This document shows, piece after piece, positions 9,966 to 18,900 of a stretch of DNA of 40,001 nt. The DNA comes from an uncultured Eubacteriales bacterium. GTDB taxonomy: Bacteria > Bacillota > Clostridia > Peptostreptococcales > Anaerovoracaceae. The notes beneath the pieces were generated by a model that was not told where the DNA came from, did not search any database, and worked only from the letters and a program-made list of their open reading frames with translations. Within the stretch, counting starts at the first letter, position 1. The number at the start of each line of letters is the position of its first letter. The DNA lies in contig CACZAM010000014.1 of NCBI GenBank assembly GCA_902779185.1, forward strand, positions 1-40,001, given 5' to 3'. A program made the translations under genes and the position numbers.

Positions 9966-10703
9966 TCAGCTCAGGAGGCCGGATATGATCGTGTCGGTTT
10001 CGGCGAGGATCCTTGCAACGCGGAGTCTCATAGAAGAAGCAATCTCCGGATCAGCCTTCTCAATCGCAGGAAGGTTGGCATCAACATTGAGATTAGCCGA
10101 TTGGATGCCGGAAGAGAGACTGAGGGCGGCAACATAGATGTCACTTTCGAGCATCCTGTTTGAGCGTCCCTTCATGGTTGCTGCCAGCCTCAGTGCCGAC
10201 AGCGAGTCCTCCATCACCATCAGCGGAGCCTCGGCCGCGGCAACGGAAGCCGTCGCTATGGCAGCCTGTCTTTCCGCCTTCAGAGCATCCTCTATCTGGT
10301 TCATGATCTCAGCAGTCATGCCCTCTTCATTTATATCATCGATATTATGACCATCGGCTCTCAGTCTTTCTATCTCAGCAGAGACCCTGTCTATCTGGAT
10401 ATCCGAGAACTGGCGCGGAAGAGCGTAAGCAGCTGAAACCTTGCCGAACTCTTCAGCATCCCTGTCAATGCCATGCATAAGTCTGTCCGCCAGCTCCTTT
10501 GCTTCTGCGAGAATGTCCTTGTTGAGCTCCTCGAACTCGGCATACTTAGGTTTTCCTATGGTGTGGTTCGCGACCATCATTATGAGGGCGGCTCCCTGCG
10601 CTGAAGTCAGCGCAGCAGCGGCTCCGCCGCCGGGGGTCGGGCTGCCCGACCCCAGCCGCTCAAGATATTCTTCTATGCTATAGTTTTTAAACGAGTTTGC
10701 CAT
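9966..10703 (-). CDS. fchA: Cyclodeaminase/cyclohydrolase family protein (FchA-like, folate metabolism)
   Basis: The family converts formimino-THF to 5,10-methenyl-THF or hydrolyses methenyl-THF. The N-terminus carries the signature SGSPTPGGGAAAALTSAQGA followed by ALIMMVANHTIG. The rest is helical with the expected VAAAEAPLMVMEDS region. At 245 residues it is about 35 longer than the usual 205-210. The extra stretch is a charged insertion around residues 100-130 (YALPRQFSDIQIDRVSAEI to NDINEEGM-like). The ATG has AAAGGAACAG upstream. It sits in the purine operon, consistent with supplying one-carbon folate to PurN and AICAR transformylase. Which of the two family reactions it performs is not resolved. 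Confidence 0.82.
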   Translation of the reverse strand: MANSFKNYSIEEYLERLGSGSPTPGGGAAAALTSAQGAALIMMVANHTIGKPKYAEFEELNKDILAEAKELADRLMHGIDRDAEEFGKVSAAYALPRQFSDIQIDRVSAEIERLRADGHNIDDINEEGMTAEIMNQIEDALKAERQAAIATASVAAAEAPLMVMEDSLSALRLAATMKGRSNRMLESDIYVAALSLSSGIQSANLNVDANLPAIEKADPEIASSMRLRVARILAETDTIISGLLS

Positions 10704-10725
10704 TATCTGTTCCTTTGCTTTTTTC

Positions 10726-11673
10726 TTAAACAGTCTGCGTGTTTTCCGGCGCCATTACCGGCATTTCTCCCCTGGACTCCCTGCTCTCGAGCAGTTCGCC
10801 AAGCCGGCCGTCTCTCTTTGCGAGTATAATGATCGCGACTGCCAGCAGCAGGTCAATGAACACCGCCGGAGCGCCGCCTTCCACGCCGAACTCATAGCTG
10901 TATATCCAGTTGCTTATTCCGGTAGCCGCATCCAGGTGGAACACCGAAGCTTCCGATACAAGCCCGCTGTTAGGCAGGCCGAAAAGGAAGTTCTGCGTAA
11001 AATTCCACATCGTATGTATTCCGAAACATGTCCATATGCTGCCCGAATACCAGCGCAGCATCGAATATGATACGCCGCAGATGATAAGGTCCGCGAGCGC
11101 CAGCGCGGACATGCCCGGGTTGGCAAGATGCATCAGACCGAATAATGACCCATTTATAACGATCGCCATCCACAGCGGGTAGTGAACATTTATCCTGTCA
11201 TACAGGAAGCATCTGCACCAGAGTTCTTCTGAAGTGCTCTGGAAAAACACGGATACCAGCGCGAAGATCATCAGTGGGACCTGCGACGCGGAGAAATCGG
11301 GGTACAGCTTTATGTCCCCGTGAATAAGCGCGCAGAGAATGCAGAAAAAGTTGGTCAGAAATCCCAGCAGGAGACCTGTTCCAAGCATCTTCATGCTTCT
11401 CCCCTCACGTGAAGGTCTGAAAGTTTCAATCAGGAATCTGTTCTTCTTTACGGCCAGGCAAAGAAGAACGAAGAAAAGACATGAAGCTGTCAGCGGCGTG
11501 TAGTACTCAAGAACAAAAGCCAGGCCGGCAGACTGATCCGGGATAAGCCCCCGCAGCAGATCGCCAACAGCCAGGACCAGCAGGCCGTCCACCAGCTCGT
11601 AAAGAAAGAACCACACGAACAGTATCCATATGATCCGGTTTTTGAAGTTTGTCTTTTCAAAAATCGCTTTCAT
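10726..11673 (-). CDS. CPBP-family intramembrane glutamic protease
   Basis: This 315-residue polytopic membrane protein of the CAAX/bacteriocin-processing (ABI) family has about eight hydrophobic segments. The family motifs are visible in order: EELWCRCFLYDRI (EExxxR), FGLMHLANPG (FxxxH) and HTMWNFTQN (HxxxN), giving the proposed catalytic Glu and His residues. It lies 21 bases downstream of purL and 22 bases upstream of fchA in the same orientation, so it is probably co-transcribed with purine genes. No functional link to purines is known. Family roles include protein processing and bacteriocin self-immunity. The substrate is unknown. Confidence 0.85.
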   Translation of the reverse strand: MKAIFEKTNFKNRIIWILFVWFFLYELVDGLLVLAVGDLLRGLIPDQSAGLAFVLEYYTPLTASCLFFVLLCLAVKKNRFLIETFRPSREGRSMKMLGTGLLLGFLTNFFCILCALIHGDIKLYPDFSASQVPLMIFALVSVFFQSTSEELWCRCFLYDRINVHYPLWMAIVINGSLFGLMHLANPGMSALALADLIICGVSYSMLRWYSGSIWTCFGIHTMWNFTQNFLFGLPNSGLVSEASVFHLDAATGISNWIYSYEFGVEGGAPAVFIDLLLAVAIIILAKRDGRLGELLESRESRGEMPVMAPENTQTV

Positions 11674-11694
11674 CAGCCGGCTCTTTTCTTCCGC

Positions 11695-14600
11695 TTATTT
11701 GAAGTACTTTATTCCGCTTTCGAACATGTTCATTAAATATTCGCCAGGCACGTTCTTATAAAGTCCGTTTCCTACTCTCTCCGCATGGCCCATCTTTCCG
11801 AAAACCCTGCCGTCAGGGGACGTGATGCCCTCGATGGCCATCATGGAGCCGTTCGGATTGAACAGGATGTCGGATGAAGCGTTTCCGTCAAGGTCGACAT
11901 ACTGGGTAGCGATCTGTCCCATGGTAGCAAGATTCTTTATCACTTCCTCAGGAGCTATGAATCTGCCCTCGCCATGCGATACAGGCACCGAATAGATATC
12001 TCCTACATTGCAGTATCTCAGCCATGGAGATTTATTTGAAGCGACCCTTACACGGACTATCTTTGACTGGTGGCTTCCGATCGTGTTGAATGTCAGTGTC
12101 GGGCAACTCTCATCCGTGTCCATGATCTTTCCGTAAGGCACGAGTCCGAGCTTTATGAGAGCCTGGAACCCATTGCATATGCCGCACATGAGTCCGTCGT
12201 TCTTATCCAGAAGTTCCGTTACTCCCTCAGCCACAGCTGCATTCCTGAAGAACGCAGTGATGAATTTTGCAGAACCATCCGGTTCATCGCCGCCCGAGAA
12301 TCCTCCCGGTATAAATACCATCTGAGCCTCTTTAAGAGCAGCCGCGAATGCCTCGACTGATCTGCTGATCTCATCGGAGCTGCGGTTCTTGATCACCATT
12401 ATCTCAGGCTTGCCGCCCGCCTCTCGTATAGCGCGGGCGCTGTCATACTCGCAGTTTGTTCCCGGGAATACCGGTATGAGCACTTTAGGCTCCGCGCGCT
12501 TGAATACCGGCGTAGTCCAGGTGCGGGCTTTGTATTCCAGATTGCTGACCGGTCCCGTCATGCCCGCGACCAGTGTAGGGAATACCGTCTCGAGTCTGCC
12601 CTGATACATCGCGAGCAGTTCCGCAAGTCCTGCGCTTTCCGAGCCGTAGGTTATTGCCCTCTCTTCCGTTGTATGTCCAAGAAGTACCGCATCGAACGAG
12701 CGTCCGGTGAGATCCGCTTTGTCCTTTACCTCGAGCACTATACCGCCATAGCAGTATCCGAATATTTCTTCGAGATCGATACTCTCAAAGCTGAATCCGA
12801 TACCGTTTCCGTAGCTCATCTTCATCACCGCCTCAGCGATGCCTCCGATGCCCGGTGTATATGCGGCGACAGCCTGTCCTGATGCGATCAGCTCAGCTGC
12901 CTTGTCCCAAAGCCTGATAAGAGAATCCGTCTTTGGCAGTCCCCTGCCGGCACCGTCGTTGTTTTCATAAGTATAAGGCCTGAGCAGTACAACTCTGTGG
13001 CCTGCTTCCTTGAACTCAGGCGAAATGATGTTTCCTGTCTTTCCCATCGTGACCGCGAAGGAGATGAGCGTAGGCGGAACGTCGAGGTCTTCGAAGGTTC
13101 CGCTCATGGAGTCCTTGCCGCCTATTGAGCCTATGCCGAGACCCATCTGCGCCTCGAACGCTCCAAGCAGAGCCGCGAAAGGCTTGCCCCATCTTTTACC
13201 GTCCTGCTTAGGCGATCCGAAATACTCCTGGAACGAGAGATATACCTCTCTGAAAGATGCACCTGTCGCGATCAGTTTTGCCACGGATTCGATGACCGCG
13301 AGGTAAGCGCCGTGGTAAGGCGATGCCTCGGATATATACGGGTTGTAGCCCCATGACATCAGTGAGCAGTCATCTGTCTTGCCCTTCTCAAGAGGGATCT
13401 TGTGCGCCATTGCCTGGATAGGTGTGATCTGATTGACGCCTCCGAAAGGCATCAGTACCGTGCCCGCTCCGATAGTGGAGTCGAAGCGCTGCGACAGTCC
13501 CTGCTTTGAGCAGGTATTGAGGTCGGAAGCTACCCGGTACATGCCTGCAGTAAATGTTCTGCCGCTGCTGTACATGCTGGTAGCCTTCCAGTCACGCGGA
13601 GATTCAGGCGTAATGTCTATATGCTTGTCTGCTCCGTTCGAATTAAGGAATTCTCTGGAGATGTCTACTATCTTATTTCCGTTCCAGTGCATGACCAGAC
13701 GCGGCTCTTCGGTGACTGTTGCCACCTTAACGCACTGGAGGTTCTCTCCGGCGGCAATGATCCTGAAGAGCTTTTCATTCTCAGCAGCGATCACGCACGC
13801 CATTCTCTCCTGCGACTCGCTAATGGCGAGCTCTGTTCCGTCGAGGCCCTCGTACTTCTTCGGAACCGCATCCAGATCGATTTCCAGGCCGTCGGCCAGT
13901 TCGCCGATAGCGACACTGACTCCTCCCGCGCCGAAGTCGTTGCACCTCTTGATCATGCGGGTAGCAACTCCGTCGCGGAAAAGCCTCTGTATCTTGCGCT
14001 CTTCAGGTGCGTTGCCCTTCTGCACCTCCGCGCCGCATGTCTCTACCGAATGCACGTCATGCGCCTTCGATGAGCCGGTAGCTCCGCCGATACCGTCACG
14101 TCCCGTAGAACCGCCGAGCAGCATGACTATATCGCCCGGCTCCGGACGTTCCCTTCTGACATTGACAGCAGGAGCGGCAGCCATTACAGCACCTACCTCC
14201 ATGCGTTTTGCGGCATATCCCGGATGATATATCTCATCGACTATGCCCGTGCACAGTCCTATCTGATTTCCGTAGCTCGAATAGCCCTTTGCGGCCGTGG
14301 TCGTGATAGATCTCTGCGGCAGCTTGCCCGGCATTGTCTCCGAAACAGGCTGCAGCGGATTCGCCGCGCCTGTGACTCTCATTGCGGAATAAGCGTATGC
14401 CCTTCCTGAGAGCGGGTCTCTGATGCATCCGCCCAGACAGGTGGCTGCTCCGCCGAACGGCTCTATCTCGGTCGGATGGTTGTGTGTCTCATTCTTGAAG
14501 AGGAGCAGCCATGGCTCGTTCTCGCCATCGACTTCAACGTTGATCATCACAGTACATGCGTTGATCTCCTCCGACTCGTCCAGTTTATCAAGCTTGCCTT

Positions 14601-15495
14601 CTCTCTTAAGGTGCCTTACCGCGATCGTCGCTATGTCCATCAGCGTGACAGGCTTGTTTCTGCGGAGCTCCTTTCTGACGCTCAGATAATCCTTGTAGGC
14701 TTTCTCGAGCAGAGGATCCTCAAAAGTAACGCTGTCGATCACGGTGTTGAAAGTTGTATGCCTGCAGTGGTCCGACCAGTAGGTATCGATCATTCTTATC
14801 TCTGTGATAGTCGGATCTCTTTGCTCAACGTCGCGGAAGTACTCCACACACATTGCCAGATCCGCTTCGTCCATCGCAAGACCCATCGAAACGATGCAGC
14901 CTCTGATCTCAGCTTCAGTCATGTTGTTGAAGCCTTCGAGCACCTTCACCTCAGTAGGGATCTCAAAATGCATCTCGAGAGTCTCCGGCTTATCCAGGGA
15001 AGCCTCTCTGGCCTCTACAGGATTGATCACATAATTTCTCACCGCGTCAATATCAGCCGGCATGAGTTCGCCGTAAAGCACATACACTCTGGCATACCTT
15101 ACAGTCGGTCTCTCTCCGCGGCTGATGATCTGTATGCACTGCTCAGCTGAATCCGCGCGCTGATCGTACTGTCCCGGAAGAGCTTCCACGGCAAACACGA
15201 AAGCCGCCTTCTGCGATCTTTCCTCATCTTCGTACGCATAGCCGTTTCCGTCGATGAAGAGCCCGGTCAGCTCTTCCAGTGAATCAGCCGTGTTGTCGAG
15301 CTGAGGCTCGGCGAATACCTTCCACCTGCAGTCCGCAAACAACGCCTCATCGATGTTCTCAACATCGTATCTGTTAATGACCCTTACGTCCGAGATGCGC
15401 TCGATGCCCAGCAATGTTTTCAGTTCACTTCTGAGCGCCGCAGCGTCGTTCGCAAGGCCTTCTTTTTTCTCTACGTAGATCCTGTAGACCATCAT
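11695..15495 (-). CDS. purL: Phosphoribosylformylglycinamidine synthase, single-chain form
   Basis: This enzyme makes FGAM from FGAR, glutamine and ATP, step 4 of purine synthesis. At 1266 residues it is the fused form, with PurS-like, PurL and PurQ parts in one chain. The synthase core has the KNETHNHPTEIEPFGGAATC region and GIGSIGGKDSMSGTFEDL. The glutaminase domain begins at VLIPVFPGTNCEYDSARAI and has nucleophile Cys1107 in GICNGFQ, with His1237 and Glu1239 in GHAER. No separate purS or purQ is needed. It lies 8 bases after purD and shares its transcript. ATG 15495 is preceded by GGAGCGA. Confidence 0.95.
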   Translation of the reverse strand: MMVYRIYVEKKEGLANDAAALRSELKTLLGIERISDVRVINRYDVENIDEALFADCRWKVFAEPQLDNTADSLEELTGLFIDGNGYAYEDEERSQKAAFVFAVEALPGQYDQRADSAEQCIQIISRGERPTVRYARVYVLYGELMPADIDAVRNYVINPVEAREASLDKPETLEMHFEIPTEVKVLEGFNNMTEAEIRGCIVSMGLAMDEADLAMCVEYFRDVEQRDPTITEIRMIDTYWSDHCRHTTFNTVIDSVTFEDPLLEKAYKDYLSVRKELRRNKPVTLMDIATIAVRHLKREGKLDKLDESEEINACTVMINVEVDGENEPWLLLFKNETHNHPTEIEPFGGAATCLGGCIRDPLSGRAYAYSAMRVTGAANPLQPVSETMPGKLPQRSITTTAAKGYSSYGNQIGLCTGIVDEIYHPGYAAKRMEVGAVMAAAPAVNVRRERPEPGDIVMLLGGSTGRDGIGGATGSSKAHDVHSVETCGAEVQKGNAPEERKIQRLFRDGVATRMIKRCNDFGAGGVSVAIGELADGLEIDLDAVPKKYEGLDGTELAISESQERMACVIAAENEKLFRIIAAGENLQCVKVATVTEEPRLVMHWNGNKIVDISREFLNSNGADKHIDITPESPRDWKATSMYSSGRTFTAGMYRVASDLNTCSKQGLSQRFDSTIGAGTVLMPFGGVNQITPIQAMAHKIPLEKGKTDDCSLMSWGYNPYISEASPYHGAYLAVIESVAKLIATGASFREVYLSFQEYFGSPKQDGKRWGKPFAALLGAFEAQMGLGIGSIGGKDSMSGTFEDLDVPPTLISFAVTMGKTGNIISPEFKEAGHRVVLLRPYTYENNDGAGRGLPKTDSLIRLWDKAAELIASGQAVAAYTPGIGGIAEAVMKMSYGNGIGFSFESIDLEEIFGYCYGGIVLEVKDKADLTGRSFDAVLLGHTTEERAITYGSESAGLAELLAMYQGRLETVFPTLVAGMTGPVSNLEYKARTWTTPVFKRAEPKVLIPVFPGTNCEYDSARAIREAGGKPEIMVIKNRSSDEISRSVEAFAAALKEAQMVFIPGGFSGGDEPDGSAKFITAFFRNAAVAEGVTELLDKNDGLMCGICNGFQALIKLGLVPYGKIMDTDESCPTLTFNTIGSHQSKIVRVRVASNKSPWLRYCNVGDIYSVPVSHGEGRFIAPEEVIKNLATMGQIATQYVDLDGNASSDILFNPNGSMMAIEGITSPDGRVFGKMGHAERVGNGLYKNVPGEYLMNMFESGIKYFK

Positions 15496-15503
15496 TCGCT
15501 CCT

Positions 15504-16769
15504 TTATCTGACAGCTTTCAAAGCTCTTTGTCCAATGTCCGCTCTGTAATACTTGTTTGCAAAATCTATTCTGTCGAGCATGTCGTACGATGCTTCTATG
15601 GCCTCCGCCAAAGTAGGCTCAACAGCCGTTACTCCAAGCACCCTTCCGCCTGATGTAAGCAGTCTGCCCTCTTCTTCGACGGCACCTGCAACATACACAT
15701 GCGGAAGCACATCCTCCGGTATGTCTATCTCATAACCCTTTTCATAGCTGACAGGGTATCCGTCCGAAGCGGCAATCACGCAGCACGCGCTGCCGTCTTT
15801 CCATCTGACGTCTACCTCCGCCAGTCTCTCCTCGGTGACTGCCTGCATTATTGTCAGGAGATCAGTGTCGAGGAGCGGGAGCACCACCTGCGCTTCAGGG
15901 TCGCCGAACCTGCAGTTGTACTCGATGACCTTAGGGCCCTTTTCAGTGATCATAAGGCCGAAGTAGAGGCAGCCCTTGAAAGTCCTCCCTTCAGCGTTCA
16001 TCGCGCGCATCGTCGGCACGAATATCTCTTCCATGCATCGTGCCGCCGCCTCATCCGTATAGTACGGATTCGGCGCGACGGTGCCCATGCCGCCCGTGTT
16101 GAGCCCTGTGTCACCGTCGCCTGCGCGCTTGTGATCCATTGAGCTTATCATCGGGACGATGGTCTTGCCGTCCGTGAACGCGAGCACCGACACCTCAGGC
16201 CCCTCGAGGAACTCCTCTATGACGATACGGTCGCCGCTCTCTCCGAATTTATGATCTTCCATCATTGATCTGACAGCAGCAACGGCATCCTCACGGGTCT
16301 CCGCTATCACGACTCCCTTTCCGAGAGCCAGTCCATCCGCCTTTATAACAGTCGGGATAGGTGAGCTCTCAAGATAATATAGCGCGTCGCTGATGTTGTC
16401 GAATGTATGATAGCGCGCAGTCGGTATTCCGTATTTCTTCATGAGGTTCTTCGAGAACACCTTGCTGCCTTCTATGACCGCGGCAGCAGCCTTCGGGCCG
16501 AAGCACGGAATGCCTATATTTGTGAGTTCATCTACACAGCCCATAACAAGCGGATCGTCCGGCGCAACAACTGCATAGTCCGGTCTGTGCTCCTTCGCGA
16601 AAGCCTTTATGCCCTCGATGTCTGTGGCTTTTACCGGATAGCACTCGGCGTCCATGGCAATCCCGCCATTGCCGGGCAGAGCATAGATTCTGTCTACACC
16701 GGCATTCTCTCTCAGTTTCTTTATGATGGCGTGTTCCCGGCCGCCTCCGCCTACTACGAGAATATCCAT
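15504..16769 (-). CDS. purD: Phosphoribosylamine-glycine ligase (GAR synthetase)
   Basis: PurD joins glycine to phosphoribosylamine with ATP, step 2 of the pathway. The 421-residue protein starts MDILVVGGGGREHAI, the family signature, followed by an ATP-grasp fold with PTVIKADGLALGKGVV, and later GGMGTVAPNPYY and EYNCRFGDPEAQVVLPLL. The length is normal and the conserved blocks read as intact. The start has GGAAGGAGTG seven bases upstream. A 134-base spacer rich in inverted repeats separates it from the preceding purH. Confidence 0.95.
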   Translation of the reverse strand: MDILVVGGGGREHAIIKKLRENAGVDRIYALPGNGGIAMDAECYPVKATDIEGIKAFAKEHRPDYAVVAPDDPLVMGCVDELTNIGIPCFGPKAAAAVIEGSKVFSKNLMKKYGIPTARYHTFDNISDALYYLESSPIPTVIKADGLALGKGVVIAETREDAVAAVRSMMEDHKFGESGDRIVIEEFLEGPEVSVLAFTDGKTIVPMISSMDHKRAGDGDTGLNTGGMGTVAPNPYYTDEAAARCMEEIFVPTMRAMNAEGRTFKGCLYFGLMITEKGPKVIEYNCRFGDPEAQVVLPLLDTDLLTIMQAVTEERLAEVDVRWKDGSACCVIAASDGYPVSYEKGYEIDIPEDVLPHVYVAGAVEEEGRLLTSGGRVLGVTAVEPTLAEAIEASYDMLDRIDFANKYYRADIGQRALKAVR

Positions 16770-16835
16770 CTGCGCACTCCTTCCGATATGCTTTTACCTG
16801 TTTTATCTTTACTTCTTTACAGTCATTTTTTTCTT

Positions 16836-16893
16836 CAGGGAAGTACTCTCCTCAGATATTCCCTGATTTGTACTTCCTTGCTTAGGGAAGTAC
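16836..16893 (-). repeat. Overlapping inverted repeats in the purH-purD spacer
   Basis: On the minus strand GTACTTCC (plus 16886-16893) pairs with GGAAGTAC (16870-16877). That same GGAAGTAC can instead pair with a second GTACTTCC (16839-16846). CAGGGAA (16859-16865) can pair with TTCCCTG (16836-16842), which overlaps that second arm. The structures are mutually exclusive, an attenuator-like logic, but the downstream run is A-rich rather than T-rich, so this is not an ordinary intrinsic terminator. An RNA processing or stability element is equally possible. Confidence 0.5.
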
Positions 16894-16903
16894 ACCGGTT
16901 GGT

Positions 16904-18088
16904 TTAATGGTGGAAGAGGCGCATGCCGGTGAAGGCCATCGCTATTCCCAGCTTGTTGCAGCAGTCGATCACATCGTCATCGCGTATCGATCCTCCCGGC
17001 TGCGCAATATAGCTTACGCCTGACGCAGCCGCCCTCTGCACATTGTCAAAGAACGGGAAGAATGCGTCCGATCCGCAGGAGACTCCGCTTATGGAATCGA
17101 GATATGCTCTCTGCTCTTCGTCAGTGAACCTCTCCGGCTGCTCTGTGAAATACTTCTGCCATACGCCTTCGGCGCAGCAGTCCTCTTCATTCTTATTTAT
17201 GTAAGCGTCAATGACATTGTCCCTGTCAGGACGTCTGATCTCATCTTTGAACGGCAGGTTCAGCACCTTATCATGCATGCGAAGGAACCATGTATCTGCC
17301 TTGCCGCCCGCGAGTCTGGTGCAGTGAACTCTCGACTGCTGTCCTGCGCCGACTCCTATCGCCTGTCCGTCATGCACATAGCAGACGGAATTAGACTGTG
17401 TATATTTGAGTGTGATGAGAGCCACGATCAGATCGCGGACAGCTTCCTCCGGAAGCTCTTTCTTCTCAGTCACAACGTTCGAGAGAAGCTCACGGTCGAT
17501 TTTGAAAAAGTTGTGCCCCTGTTCAAATGTGACTCCGAAAACCTGCTTTCTCTCTTTCTCCGGAGGCAGATAGTCCGGGTCGATCTGCACTATGTTGTAA
17601 CCGCCTTTTTTCTTCTGCCTCAGAAGCGCAAGCGCTTCATCGGTGTATCCCGGAGCAATGACTCCGTCCGACACCTCGCGCTTGATGATGCGCGCTGTCG
17701 TCTCGTCACAGACATCTGAAAGCGCGATCCAGTCTCCGAAGGAGCACATGCGGTCCGTTCCCCTTGCCCTTGCGTACGCGCAGGCGAGAGGCGAATCATT
17801 CAGGCCCTCGATGTCGTCTACGAAGCAGGCCTTCTTCATCTTTTCAGGGAGCGGGAGGCCAACGGCGGCGCCTGCCGGGCTGACATGCTTGAAGGAAGCG
17901 GCAGCCGGCAGTCCGAGAGCTTCTTTGAGCTCGCGGACGAGCTGCCACGAATTCAGCGCGTCAAGAAAATTGATGTATCCCGGTCTGCCGTTGAGGACCT
18001 CCAGTGGCAGCTCAGCGCCGCCCTCCATGAATATCCTCGCCGGCTTCTGGTTAGGGTTGCAGCCGTATTTCAGTTCAAATTCTTTCAT
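16904..18088 (-). CDS. purH: AICAR formyltransferase, stand-alone (PurH C-terminal domain only)
   Basis: This enzyme transfers the formyl group of 10-formyl-THF to AICAR, step 9. At 394 residues it lacks the N-terminal IMP cyclohydrolase (MGS-like) domain of the usual bifunctional PurH of about 520 residues. It begins at the transformylase core: LKYGCNPNQKPA, then SFKHVSPAGAAVGLPL, VSDGVIAPGYTDEALALL and YTQSNSVCYVHDGQAIGVG. The KH of KHVSPAG corresponds to the known catalytic Lys-His. The adjacent upstream gene purO supplies the cyclohydrolase step, so the two activities are split between neighbours 26 bases apart. Confidence 0.92.
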   Translation of the reverse strand: MKEFELKYGCNPNQKPARIFMEGGAELPLEVLNGRPGYINFLDALNSWQLVRELKEALGLPAAASFKHVSPAGAAVGLPLPEKMKKACFVDDIEGLNDSPLACAYARARGTDRMCSFGDWIALSDVCDETTARIIKREVSDGVIAPGYTDEALALLRQKKKGGYNIVQIDPDYLPPEKERKQVFGVTFEQGHNFFKIDRELLSNVVTEKKELPEEAVRDLIVALITLKYTQSNSVCYVHDGQAIGVGAGQQSRVHCTRLAGGKADTWFLRMHDKVLNLPFKDEIRRPDRDNVIDAYINKNEEDCCAEGVWQKYFTEQPERFTDEEQRAYLDSISGVSCGSDAFFPFFDNVQRAAASGVSYIAQPGGSIRDDDVIDCCNKLGIAMAFTGMRLFHH

Positions 18089-18114
18089 TCCATGCTTCTC
18101 TTTCTGTTCTTATC

Positions 18115-18900
18115 CTATTTGTTCTTATTTATCAGGCGGCTTTCGGTTTCACCGCTTGCAATATCCGTATATCTCACATAAAGCGAGATCTTATTCTCTT
18201 CATCCAGGGAATTCCATATTTCATCCGTGAACGCGTCGATGCTGTCAGGTATCTCCACACGCTCCGGCTCTCCCTGGAATGTTGGGAGCGGATTTCCGTC
18301 ATGCTCGTACGTATGGATAAAATGTCCGACGCCCGCGACCGGCGCATAGTCGTAACCAAAGCGGTTGCATGCGCTGCCTTCCGCGTCGGCGCTTTTCAGA
18401 ATGCTCATCCTGTATTTAAAGCTGCCATTTGCCGGAGCTAGTGCCGTTGATGCGCTGCCATCTGATCCGGCGGCACATCCATCCTTTGTTCCCGCTTCGA
18501 ACACAACTTCCGAGCTGATGCGCGGCGTGAAATTCGGCGCGTCAGGCTCGAAGCATCTCGACTCCAGAGCTTCGTAGAAGGATTTGCCCTCAGCCAGACC
18601 GTTATATATCGTATCCGTCTGGTCGCCGTTCGTTACGATCAGATGATTTTTATATGTCCTGACTGCCGCGTAGATTATAAGGCTCGGGTCCTCAAGCTTC
18701 GAAACATCGAACGGCTCCGTGAATACGGCCCCGTCCCTCTCAACAAATACGCGGTTCCTCGAATTGACCGACCGCCCCATAATAAAATATGCGATGACCG
18801 CTTTGGTGCCATCGCAGGACTGTCCGGCCACGATGCCGCGGCCGGGATATCTGTTTCCCCCTACCACATCACCGAATTTCCTGACTTTATAAATGTCCAT
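18115..18900 (-). CDS. purO: IMP cyclohydrolase, PurO type
   Basis: PurO closes the ring of FAICAR to give IMP, the last step. The 261-residue protein shows the PurO-like blocks GNRYPGRGIVAG near the N-terminus, AYFIMGRSVNSRNRVF, SLIIYAAVRTYKN, HLIVTNGDQTDTIYNGL and TPRISSEV. The family was first described in archaea and also occurs in Clostridia that carry stand-alone AICAR transformylase, which matches the gene next door. The start codon overlaps the end of purN by 14 bases and has AAAGGAGAG just upstream. Confidence 0.87.
   Translation of the reverse strand: MDIYKVRKFGDVVGGNRYPGRGIVAGQSCDGTKAVIAYFIMGRSVNSRNRVFVERDGAVFTEPFDVSKLEDPSLIIYAAVRTYKNHLIVTNGDQTDTIYNGLAEGKSFYEALESRCFEPDAPNFTPRISSEVVFEAGTKDGCAAGSDGSASTALAPANGSFKYRMSILKSADAEGSACNRFGYDYAPVAGVGHFIHTYEHDGNPLPTFQGEPERVEIPDSIDAFTDEIWNSLDEENKISLYVRYTDIASGETESRLINKNK

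Noticed and set aside
13433-14227. 264-codon + strand open frame antisense to purL
   Set aside because: It is Ser/Pro-rich text typical of a reverse-strand shadow of a GC-biased gene; purL motifs are continuous on the other strand.
16839-16893. CRISPR-like repeats in the purH-purD spacer
   Set aside because: There are only three 8-base arms in inverted orientation, with no regular spacers, so it is an RNA-fold or palindrome feature.
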